A model generated the notes under the pieces. The model saw only the letters and a list, made by a program, of their open reading frames with translations, searched no databases and was not told where the DNA came from. Positions 1-6,439 of a stretch of DNA of 64,000 nt are shown in pieces. The DNA comes from Ligilactobacillus equi DSM 15833 = JCM 10991. Its GTDB lineage: Bacteria > Bacillota > Bacilli > Lactobacillales > Lactobacillaceae. Where the stretch lies: contig NZ_BAMI01000001.1 of the NCBI RefSeq assembly GCF_000615765.1, positions 1 through 64,000 of the forward strand, read 5' to 3'. Every line of letters starts with the position of its first letter. Within the stretch, counting starts at the first letter, position 1. A program made the position numbers and the translations under genes.

Positions 1-297
1 TACTTAACCGATGATGAAAAGAGTCAGGTTAAGGACAATGTCCAAAAGAGTAATTCGAATGGCAAAGTTACTAACGTTGACGATCAAGGCAATACTACGA
101 TTGAACCGGCCAAGATGGTCAGCGTCAAGGAAGCTGCGCCTGCTGAAATGACTGCCCAAAAGGCTGCGCAAGCTCAAGACCAGCTGCCGCAAACCGGTGA
201 AGACAATTCCAAGGCCGCCTTTGGCTTAGGACTTGCTTCTATTCTTGGCGGGATCGGCATCCTGGGTGCTTTCAAGCGCAAGAAGAAGGAAAACTAA
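1..297 (+). CDS. C-terminus of LPxTG cell-wall-anchored surface protein (5' end outside window)
   Basis: The frame is open from the first base and ends at TAA 295-297, so only the last 98 residues are seen. They end in a complete sortase A signal: LPQTG at about residues 62-66, then a hydrophobic stretch (about 72-90) and the basic tail KRKKKEN. Sortase would cleave between T and G and attach the protein to peptidoglycan. The upstream part is hydrophilic and rich in D, N, K and Q, as in stalk or repeat regions of lactobacillar adhesins. The binding domain is outside the window, so the ligand is unknown. A terminator follows at once. Confidence 0.9.
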   Translation, partial: YLTDDEKSQVKDNVQKSNSNGKVTNVDDQGNTTIEPAKMVSVKEAAPAEMTAQKAAQAQDQLPQTGEDNSKAAFGLGLASILGGIGILGAFKRKKKEN

Positions 298-306
298 ATA
301 AACCCG

Positions 307-350
307 AAAAAGGCAGATAATCTCAAGAATTGAGGCATCCGCCTTTTTTT
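307..350 (+). terminator. Rho-independent terminator of the LPxTG gene
   Basis: The arms aaaaggc and gcctttt, with an inner atctcaa/ttgag pairing, form a hairpin ending in seven T residues, ten bases after the stop codon. The IS66 left end starts just after the T run. Confidence 0.8.
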
Positions 351-438
351 CGTAAGCGCCCAATAACACGGTATCTATTACCCGCCGGCCAATAGTCATA
401 TACTGTTCTTAACAATTGAATAGGAGGAACACGATATT

Positions 439-621
439 ATGACTAAACATCCAATCGTACCGCTCGAGTTGCCGAAGGACAGAATCAGGCCCAGGAATAA
501 GCTTCCAAAGAACAGGCTTGTCCTTAATCTGAAGTCCAATGGGGTTGAGCTGTCATTTTACAGTGATGCCACTAGAGAGCTTATGCTCGAAGTCGTAGAC
601 AGGTTCTTGAGCCATGATTAA
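439..621 (+). CDS. tnpA: IS66 accessory protein, TnpA-like small ORF
   Basis: This 60-residue basic protein occupies the first-gene position of an IS66 element. The start is ATG 439 after a GGAGGA ribosome site. Its last codons overlap the start of tnpB by 8 bases, the usual IS66 coupling. It is short relative to many IS66 OrfA proteins, but this compact version with a central LVLNLKSNGVELSFYSDAT segment looks complete. Its exact role in transposition is not known to me; assignment rests on position and general resemblance. It is probably non-functional because the rest of the element is broken. Confidence 0.6.
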   Translation: MTKHPIVPLELPKDRIRPRNKLPKNRLVLNLKSNGVELSFYSDATRELMLEVVDRFLSHD

Positions 622-960
622 TCTGGCTGAATTAGGTCGAGTGTTCATTGTTTGCGGTAAGACCGACATGCGACGAGGAATTGATTCGCTTGCTTACATA
701 GTTAAGAAGAGCTTCAATCTCGATCCATTCTCCGGATGCGTCTTCTCTTCTGCGGCAGCCGAAGAGATCGCTTTAAAGCACTTTATTGGGACGGCCAGGG
801 CTTCTGTCTGCTCTATAAGCGCTTCGAGAACGGGAAGCTGGCCTGGCCAAACAATGAAGACGAAGTTCGAGAGTTGTCCGATGAACAAGTCATGCGCTTG
901 ATGCAGGGCTTTACCATTGATCCTAAAATTAATATCGCAAGAGCTCGTGAATTGTATTGA
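614..960 (+). pseudogene. tnpB: IS66 TnpB (Orf2 family), frameshifted
   Basis: The first part reads the TnpB signature GKTDMRRGIDSLA at about residues 16-28 and DPFSGCVF. The reading then jumps to another frame near base 745 and continues with LFCGSRRDRFKALYWDGQGF and LLYKRFENGKLAWP, the conserved second half of TnpB, down to the stop at 958-960. One lost base near 745 explains the break. The joined product is about 116 residues, normal for the family. TnpB is an essential accessory protein of IS66 transposition with no known catalytic motif. The break could be real decay or one of the many single-base losses seen in this sequence. Confidence 0.85.
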
Positions 961-1015
961 TTTCACGAGCTTTTCTGGTATTCTCATGATTATGAATCAA
1001 GGAGGGACAATAACC

Positions 1016-2147
1016 ATGACCGAAAAAGAAACCTTAGCTTTAATCGAAACGCTTAAAGCAAATAACGAAGAATTGCTCAAGCAGGTTGCCCTTCTTACTG
1101 AACAAGTTGCTTATTTGACTAATAAGCTTTACGGCAAGTCTTCCGAAAAGAGAGCTGTCAACCCAGATTAGCTGAGCCTCTTTGAAGAAGACAACGCTCC
1201 CAAGATGACGAGGACTTGCCCTCGCATTACCGAAACTATTACCTATAAGAGACGCAAGCAAGTCGGCAGAAAGCAAGATATCTTAGACTCTCTGCCGGGC
1301 GAGGAGGTTCATTACCAGTTGGATGACCTTACCTGCCCAGACTGCCAGCACGAACTGAAAGAGATCGGCAGCTTCTGTGCTAGACAAGAGCTACTCTACA
1401 TTCCAGCCCAAGTTAAGAGAATCGATCATATCCAGCACTCTTACAAGTGCCAGCACTGCAGTGATAAAGCACCAGCCGACAAGATTATCAAAGCTCCTGT
1501 ACCCAAGGCTCCGTTAACCAACAGTCCTGGCTCAGCTTCTTTGATCGCTGATACGATCTATCAGAAGTATGTTCTCAAGGTTCCTGCCTACCGACAGGAG
1601 AAGGACTTGCGGCGTATGGGCCTTCCGCTTGATCACAAGACGGTTTCGAATTGGCATATCAAGGTTTGTGAGTACTACCTCTCCAGCCTATACGAGCTCT
1701 TGAGAAAAGAGCCGCTAAAGCTGGATGTCATTCACGCAGATGAGACACCATATCGAGTCTTGGATAGCGAGAGGGCCAAAGACTACATTTGGACCTTCTT
1801 GTCAGGCAAGCATGCCGAGAAGCCGATTGTCCTACATCACCATGGATCACGAAAAGGCGCGGAAGCGTGGGATTTCCTCACAGGCTTCAGCGGATACCTT
1901 CATTGTGATTAATATCCTGGCTATTTACGATTAAGCCAGCAAGATGTGACTCTTGTTGGCTGTATGGCTCATGCAAGGCGGAAGTTCCATGATTCCTTGC
2001 CTAAAAGAGAATCCGACGCGACTTCGGTGGCTAATCAAGGGATCCATTACTGTAATCAAATGTTTAGCCTAGAGCGCGCCTGGGAAGACCTTTCCGCCGA
2101 AGAGAGGTACGAGAAGCGTCAGTCCGAATTAAGACCTCTGCTAGAGA
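1016..2147 (+). pseudogene. tnpC: IS66 transposase TnpC, two nonsense codons and truncated C-terminus
   Basis: Starting at ATG 1016, the N-terminus has the leucine-zipper-like coiled coil and the YLTNKLYGKSSEKR block of IS66 TnpC. A TAG at 1169-1171 and a TAA at 1910-1912 interrupt one continuous frame. Downstream of the first stop come the CxxC...CxxC zinc finger (CPDC, CQHC) and the transposase core with VIHADETPYRV and, after the second stop, the GCMAHARRKFHD block. Both stops could come from single C-to-T changes in Gln codons. The frame meets foreign sequence at about 2147, losing roughly the last 100 residues including the terminal catalytic region. It cannot encode an active DDE transposase. 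Confidence 0.88.
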
Positions 2148-2632
2148 AGTATTGCGTCATATTAATGCCATGGACAGTCGAGTGGTTTATCCTTACTTTT
2201 TCACGATGCTGGAGATGGCTTCAACGGGTGAAGTTAGTCAGGATAATGTGGTTGAAGTTGCTCGGATCATGGAAAGCTATCTTTTCCGACTGAAGGTCTG
2301 TCAACTCCCTACTAATGGGTTAAATCGCACAGTAATTGCCTTGTGTGATAAGACAAAGGCAGCTGGCGATTATCGGGCAAGGTTAGTTTCATTACTGAAT
2401 GCTTCCTTCCCGGATGATAAAAAATTTGCGGACAGTTTGATGAATGTTAACTTGTACAGTTTACGAAATAATCTAGCTAAATTAGCATTAGTAGTTCTAG
2501 AAGAATCGCGAACTAAGGAAACCATCGACTTTGATGATGCTCAGGTTGAACACATTATGCCACAACGGCTAAACAATGACTGGCGAATTGAGCTCCCTAA
2601 TGCTAACCGGATTAATGAAGATATGGAAGATA
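2148..2632 (+). pseudogene. GmrSD-type (DUF262/DUF1524) restriction enzyme, internal C-terminal fragment
   Basis: The stretch reads LRHINAMDSRVVYPYFFTML, then a helical region, then QVEHIMPQRLNNDWRIEL at about 2545-2600. EHIMPQ is the HNH-like nuclease motif of the DUF1524 half of GmrSD, a modification-dependent (type IV) restriction enzyme of the ParB/DndB-like DUF262 superfamily. The N-terminal nucleotide-binding half is missing; the reading begins in fusion with IS66 and ends at TGA just after the nuclease motif, before the conserved GNLTL block. It therefore lacks both ends and should be inactive. It shows that a defence gene once stood here, next to the CBASS-like pair. Confidence 0.75.
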
Positions 2633-2860
2633 CGTGAGGAATATATTTCATTATTAACTGATTTTACATCGTTATCTGAGTCAGTAATAATAGATAAAAG
2701 AGATGCTTTATTATTAAAAACTGCAGAAATATATGATGCTCAATTACAAATATCAGATGAAGCGTATAATCGAGCACAAAAAGCTTTAAAAGATGATGAA
2801 GAGCAATTCTTTACACAGATAGAACTTAATAAGATGCTTCCTAAACATCTTAGAAAATAG
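2632..2860 (+). pseudogene. C-terminal remnant of a SLATT-type membrane effector (CBASS-associated)
   Basis: The frame ending at TAG 2858-2860 gives an acidic, helical tail beginning IREEYISLLTDF, with SESVIIDKRDALLLKTAEIY and ending NKMLPKHLRK. This resembles the coiled tail that follows the two membrane helices of SLATT (SMODS-associated 2TM) effectors. It sits 16 bases before a SMODS-type CD-NTase, the normal partner order. Both membrane helices are missing: upstream sequence is a GmrSD fragment in another frame. Base composition falls sharply in GC at about 2630, marking the junction. Without the membrane part the effector should not function. The SLATT call rests on position and general pattern rather than a decisive motif. 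Confidence 0.55.
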
Positions 2861-2876
2861 GAGCTGATAGCTGAAG

Positions 2877-4184
2877 ATGTCCTTAGCAAATGATTTTGAA
2901 AGTTTTTGTAACTCTAAAAATTTTGAGTTATCTGACGAGATGGATACTACAATTAAGGAGATAACTAAAAAATTAAATTCAAAATACTATGATTTGAGCA
3001 GTGAAGAAAAAGATCATATGTACATTGTAGGTTCGATGGGGAGAATGACGGCTGTTAAAAATAGCAGTGATCTGGATCTATTATTCGATTTACCGAATTC
3101 ACTTTTTTCAAAATATGATAGTTATGAATCAAATGGTCAATCTGAATTGCTACAGAATGTGAAAGAAATACTGAAGGAACGTTATCCTAAAACTTTTATA
3201 AAAGGTGATGGACAAGTTGTAGTTATTGAATTTACGAAATACACTGTTGAATTAGTTCCAGCTTTCAAGCAATCGAATGGAAGATTTAAATATCCCGATA
3301 CACATAATGGTGGAAGTTGGAAATATACTGATCCGTTAAGTGAACAAAAAGAATGTATGGAATCCTCCAAGAAGTCTTCTGGGGCATTTATTAATTTTTG
3401 TCACATTATTCGTGAGTGGAAGAATAATGAGGGATTTAAATTTGGTGGTCTATTAATTGATACATTTGTATTTAACTATCTTAATAGTTGTACGTTTGAG
3501 GATGACTATTCTTTTGATAATTATTTAGAAATTTTCAAGAGTATTTTAGATTATGTAGGAAAATTAGATAAAAATCAAAGTTACTGGTATGCGTTAGGTA
3601 GTAATCAGAAAATTTTTAATAATAGCAAGGGTAATTTTGTATCAAAAGCAAAAAAAACATTAAAGCAGATTCAAGATGCCGAGAGCAATGAAGATGATAT
3701 GAATAATGTTCTTAGGGAAATATTAGGTAATGATTTTCCTAAGTCTGAGAGTTCAAAATTTCTAACTGAAGAATCGCTAGCGTTCAAAAAAGCATATGAT
3801 AATACAGAAGAATTTATTGAAGATGTATTTCCGGTTGATATACGTTATTCACTTCAAATTGATTGTCGTATTTCTCAAAACGGTTTTAGAACGTTCTGGC
3901 TACGTAAATCTCCAAATATGTATATTGGTATCAAAAAAGAGCTAAGGTTCTCAGTAACTAGTACCGATTGTCGAGATTATGATGTTTTTTGGAAGGTTAG
4001 GAATGTTGGAAACGAAGCAATTAGAAGAAATTGTATTAGAGGGCAAATAGTAAAAGGAAATAATCAAAAGATAGAACATTCACAATTCAATGGGAACCAC
4101 TACGTTGAATGTTATCTCGTAAAAAATGAAGTATGTGTTGCACGGTCTAGAATAGATGTTCCAATCAGTACATTATTTAATTGA
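2877..4184 (+). CDS. CD-NTase (cGAS/DncV-like nucleotidyltransferase, SMODS + AGS-C domains)
   Basis: This 435-residue protein has the nucleotidyltransferase core: GSMGRMTAV (residues 52-60, Gly-Ser nucleotide-binding motif), DLDLLFDLP with metal-binding D65 and D67, and VELVPAF with E125 as the third acidic ligand. The C-terminal third contains FWKVRNVGNEAIRRNCIRG and HYVECYLVKN, the pattern of the AGS-C sensor domain. CD-NTases respond to phage infection by making cyclic oligonucleotides that activate a partner effector (CBASS). All catalytic residues are present and the frame is unbroken, while the adjacent effector is truncated. The gene is much richer in A and T than the core genes, a sign of transfer. 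The product nucleotide cannot be told from sequence. The ribosome site (GGAG overlapping the upstream stop) is rather far from ATG 2877. Confidence 0.9.
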   Translation: MSLANDFESFCNSKNFELSDEMDTTIKEITKKLNSKYYDLSSEEKDHMYIVGSMGRMTAVKNSSDLDLLFDLPNSLFSKYDSYESNGQSELLQNVKEILKERYPKTFIKGDGQVVVIEFTKYTVELVPAFKQSNGRFKYPDTHNGGSWKYTDPLSEQKECMESSKKSSGAFINFCHIIREWKNNEGFKFGGLLIDTFVFNYLNSCTFEDDYSFDNYLEIFKSILDYVGKLDKNQSYWYALGSNQKIFNNSKGNFVSKAKKTLKQIQDAESNEDDMNNVLREILGNDFPKSESSKFLTEESLAFKKAYDNTEEFIEDVFPVDIRYSLQIDCRISQNGFRTFWLRKSPNMYIGIKKELRFSVTSTDCRDYDVFWKVRNVGNEAIRRNCIRGQIVKGNNQKIEHSQFNGNHYVECYLVKNEVCVARSRIDVPISTLFN

Positions 4185-4500
4185 CTGTTTCCCTCAATCC
4201 GATATAAACCAAATTGGTCCATCAGACACAAGTGTGTTCGTGATGGGCCAATTGTGGGTATTAGCGGTAAAAAGTTGAGTGATGCTAGGAACGTTGATTT
4301 GGCAGCTTTCGGTAATGTCTTAGGCTAGACGGCAAGGGTACCGGGACACGTTAAATCCGTAACCGTCCTCGAACGCACACAATTTGATTAAAAATTGGTG
4401 AGGGGTTGAATGGCCCACTGTAACATATATCCAGTTAATGCTGATGTTGAGGCACAGTGATTTGTCTATTATCACTAGTGTCGCATTAAAATAAAGCACT
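4185..4500 (+). other. Gene-poor scar between the CD-NTase and a decayed surface protein
   Basis: No intact gene is visible. The segment holds a long hairpin (4212-4253). After it a short open stretch (about 4254-4326) reads SGKKLSDARNVDLAAFGNVLG before a stop, loosely like the N-terminus of plasmid or conjugative-element primases, but stop codons interrupt it and I do not assign it. The rest looks like non-coding debris. Confidence 0.5.
4212..4253. repeat. Long inverted repeat (13-bp arms) downstream of the CD-NTase gene
   Basis: The arms aattggtccatca and tgatgggccaatt pair over 13 positions with one G-U type pair; the loop contains a further acac/gtgt pairing. No T run follows, so it is not a standard terminator. 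It could protect the 3' end of the CD-NTase transcript or be part of a lost mobile element end. Confidence 0.6.
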
Positions 4501-4840
4501 TCAAGGGCGCAAGCAAATTATAACCATGCTAATGAGGCGTTATGCTACCCAAGATGCAGTCAAAAAAGCACAAGCAGATTTAGAAGTTAAACAAGCATAT
4601 CTTGACAGTTTGGCAAATGCGAAGGACTATAACAAAATAGTACAAGCCCAGCTAGCAACAGCTCAAGTGGCTAAACCAATTTTGAAACAAGTAGCCCAAG
4701 TAGCTACAAAGAAGTCGTTTTCTAAGCAATGACCGCAAACTGTTGAAGCAAAAGTAAGTAGTTTAGTTGTCGTCTACTTACTTACTTTAACAACGATGTT
4801 TGCAACTACTTTTGGTTGGCATAAAGACGAGAAAGAATAG
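4501..4840 (+). pseudogene. C-terminus of a second LPxTG surface protein, sorting signal destroyed
   Basis: Bases 4501-4545 read AQANYNHANEAL, then the frame shifts and continues TQDAVKKAQADLEVKQAYL, a coiled repeat typical of lactobacillar surface adhesins. After KKSFSKQ comes TGA (4730-4732) and then PQTVEAK, a hydrophobic stretch (VVVYLLTLTTMF) and the tail WHKDEKE ending at TAG 4838-4840. This is a former LPQTGE signal in which the Leu codon is now a stop and Gly is now Val. Nothing N-terminal to 4501 is recognisable. It cannot be anchored, and probably is not made. Confidence 0.75.
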
Positions 4841-4891
4841 TCTTTAGAATTAAAAATTCTATTATACAATGATGACAAAAAAGCTGAAAAC

Positions 4892-4921
4892 TAAAAAAGG
4901 CGCTACCCTAAGGATAGCACC
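4892..4921 (-). terminator. Rho-independent terminator of the small minus-strand gene
   Basis: On the minus strand ggtgctatcc and gggtagcgcc pair around a short loop and are followed by six T residues. The stem begins 11 bases after the stop codon of the 29-residue ORF. There is no T run on the plus side, so it works in one direction only. Confidence 0.75.
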
Positions 4922-4931
4922 CAGCACTTAA

Positions 4932-5021
4932 TTAGTCTTCAAGCCAAGACTTGAGTAACTTCTTAAGTACCTTTTTGATTGTACCAACTGGCACAATGAT
5001 GAATAAAACGTAAATTGACAT
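4932..5021 (-). CDS. 29-residue hydrophobic, C-terminally basic peptide; candidate type I toxin
   Basis: On the minus strand, ATG at 5021 follows a very strong GGGAGGAGG site, and the 29-codon frame is closed directly by a terminator, so it looks like a deliberate mini-gene. The product has a hydrophobic segment (YVLFIIVPV), then an amphipathic basic part (KKVLKKLLKSWLED). This is the build of Fst/Ldr-type membrane toxins, which also often end in a WL-plus-charged tail, but there is no exact family match that I can recognise. The Shine-Dalgarno sequence can pair with bases just before the ATG (aggaggaaaactcct), hiding the site as in known type I toxin mRNAs. A plus-strand terminator at 5107-5133 suggests an antisense RNA over the leader. 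Other readings are a signalling or antimicrobial peptide. Confidence 0.5.
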   Translation of the reverse strand: MSIYVLFIIVPVGTIKKVLKKLLKSWLED

Positions 5022-5043
5022 CAGGAGTTTTCCTCCTCCCTAG

Positions 5044-5133
5044 TGCTACGGGTTGGTTAGACCTAACGCACAAATGGTTGGGCTGGTTACCTAACTGTAA
5101 GCGTGGGGACTAGCGAAAGTTAGTCCTTTTTTT
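5044..5133 (+). ncRNA. Candidate antisense RNA opposite the leader of the mini-gene
   Basis: A plus-strand segment without ORFs ends in a strong terminator. It contains two imperfect direct repeats (ggttggttagacctaacg and ctggttacctaactg). TTGACA at 5015-5020 is a possible -35 box, but no convincing -10 box is seen. It is fully antisense to the 5' leader of the 29-residue peptide mRNA. Existence as a transcript is inferred. Confidence 0.3.
5107..5133 (+). terminator. Strong plus-strand rho-independent terminator
   Basis: GGACTA and TAGTCC form the stem around a gcgaaagt loop and are followed by seven T residues. No protein gene lies directly upstream on this strand, so it implies a small RNA. 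Confidence 0.8.
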
Positions 5134-5211
5134 GTGTCTAGTTACTTAAAGCCAATATGACGTGCAACAAAAAAATATATATTTTAAGCAGCTAAGATAT
5201 GAGTTCGGTAA

Positions 5212-5679
5212 TCAATCCGTGAAATCAGGCCATTAAAGAAATCTATCAAAGAGTTTGACAAGGCGATTGAAGACCTTGTACAAACAATGTCAGAATACAA
5301 GTGTCTGGAAAGTATCCCGGGCGTAGGCCCGGTTTACGCAGGTGGTATTCTAGCTGAAATTGGTCAAATTGATCGATTCGCAGACCAAGCCAACTTAGCG
5401 AAATATACTGGATTAACCTGGAAAAAACACAATTCAGGTAAGCGTCAATCAGAAAATACTCCCCTTATGCGAACGGGTAACCATTTCCTGTGGTATTACT
5501 TAGTTGAGGCCGCAAACTCGGTTATAAGGTATGTGCCGGAGTATAAGGCATTCTATCAAAAGGAAGCAGACGAAGTCACCCGCAATAAATACAAACTAGC
5601 AGTCACAATGACCGCAAGGAAATTTACGCGCTTGGTGTACACTCTACTAAGTGAACACCAACTCTATGTGCCAAAGTAG
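5212..5679 (+). pseudogene. IS110-family transposase, C-terminal half only
   Basis: After an in-frame stop at 5209-5211 the frame reads the C-terminal (transposase_20) domain of IS110 transposases: ESIPGVGPVYAGGILAEIG at about 5305-5360, the YTGLTWKKHNSGK block and RTGNHFLWYYLVEAAN, to TAG 5677-5679. IS110 enzymes carry a DEDD catalytic domain in the first half, and this is missing, so it is inactive. The helix-hairpin-helix-like GVGP segment and conserved serine-containing region are kept. No IS ends were identified. Confidence 0.85.
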
Positions 5680-5883
5680 GTGAATGGAGATAAGAACTAA
5701 TTTCTTATGCGTATAACTCCTTAATCAGTTCATAAAAGCGCTTTTTACGGCTGATCTTATTTGAGTGCACCCTAATTTAGGTTTTACTTTCAAAAATAAG
5801 TTAAACTTTTTCTTGACTTATTACTGATGTGCTTACCCAATGCTATTCGCTAAACTTAATGACATTGTATGTAGTAGTTGGTG

Positions 5884-5889
5884 TATAAT
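5884..5889 (+). promoter_or_regulatory. -10 box for the 103-residue gene at 5923
   Basis: A perfect TATAAT preceded by TG lies 33 bases before ATG 5923. The -35 region is weak. The stretch 5680-5880 holds no gene I can see. Confidence 0.5.
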
Positions 5890-5922
5890 AAAGGCAAAAA
5901 TAATTGAAAGGATAACATATTT

Positions 5923-6234
5923 ATGGAACTTAAAGATTTTACCGAAAAAGAGCAAGAACAAATAAAAACGGGATTATCGACGGCGGTGATTGATGATAAG
6001 GAAGCGGCTGATAAAATTTTAGCGTTGGTTCCAGCAGGCTGGATTAGAAAAATTCCTTTCTTTGTCCGCAAACATGCGACGACTAAAACAGTTGAAAGAA
6101 TTAAGAACCAGAATCCGGAACTATATGCTGTTGCTAAACGACCTGGCGAATTACCAGAGAAAGAACGTGAAGAGCTTCGGCAAATTATTACCGGGATTTT
6201 TGAAGAAAAGATGAATAAACACAAGATTAAGTAA
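5923..6234 (+). CDS. Uncharacterised 103-residue acidic/basic helical protein
   Basis: ATG 5923 follows a GAAAGGATAA ribosome site and a TATAAT promoter, and a strong terminator follows the stop, so this is a single-gene unit. The product is charged, without signal peptide or long membrane span, with a central motif WIRKIPFFVRKHATTKTVER and a helical, highly charged C-terminus. I recognise no domain. It marks the return to stable core sequence after the accessory scar. Function unknown. Confidence 0.7.
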   Translation: MELKDFTEKEQEQIKTGLSTAVIDDKEAADKILALVPAGWIRKIPFFVRKHATTKTVERIKNQNPELYAVAKRPGELPEKEREELRQIITGIFEEKMNKHKIK

Positions 6235-6268
6235 ATAACGAAACTTAGAAAAGTTTTGCAATTTAAAG

Positions 6269-6315
6269 CCTTAAGAAATTATATTTTCGAAAATATTGAT
6301 TTCTTAAGGTTTTTG
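6269..6315 (+). terminator. Rho-independent terminator after the 103-residue gene
   Basis: CCTTAAGAAAT and ATTTCTTAAGG form an 11-bp stem with further pairing (atatttt/aaaatat) in the loop, followed by a T run. Confidence 0.85.
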
Positions 6316-6439
6316 TCATTGCTAGTTCTAAAAATTATTGGAAAAGCTAATTATTTCCAGTTTCTAGTTGGCTAGAAGGTAGTTTATTTGGAACTATGGT
6401 AAAATGGAAAAGATTATTAGCGATTGGAAGGAAAAAGTA

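Larger units (their letters stand above)
352..2147 (+). mobile_element. IS66-family insertion sequence, decayed and truncated at the right end
   Basis: The left end begins with GTAAGCGCCC at 352, matching the GTAA-type terminal repeat of IS66. Three IS66 genes follow in the standard order (tnpA-like, tnpB, tnpC). No matching inverted repeat is found near 2147, where the transposase reading changes abruptly into a restriction-enzyme fragment, so the right end is lost. The tnpB frame is broken and tnpC carries two in-frame stops, so the copy cannot move by itself. The T-rich bases just left of 352 could be one half of an 8-bp target duplication, but the partner copy is missing. Confidence 0.85.

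Noticed and set aside
694-987. Minus-strand ORF across tnpB
   Set aside because: It is the reverse shadow of the IS66 tnpB gene; it has no ribosome site and its sequence matches no family.
1169-1171. Programmed stop read-through or recoding in IS66 tnpC
   Set aside because: No slippery sequence or structure is apparent, a second stop exists, and the right end of the element is missing; decay is simpler.
1725-1934. ORF in another frame inside tnpC
   Set aside because: The tnpC frame continues with the conserved transposase motifs through this region, so the alternative frame is incidental.
2152-2637. Independent small gene of 161 residues starting at 2152
   Set aside because: The start is inside a junction without ribosome site, and the content is an internal GmrSD fragment lacking both ends.
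4870-4932. 20-codon plus-strand ORF ATGATGACAAAA over the minus-strand terminator
   Set aside because: It has no ribosome site and its second half is simply the opposite strand of the terminator hairpin.
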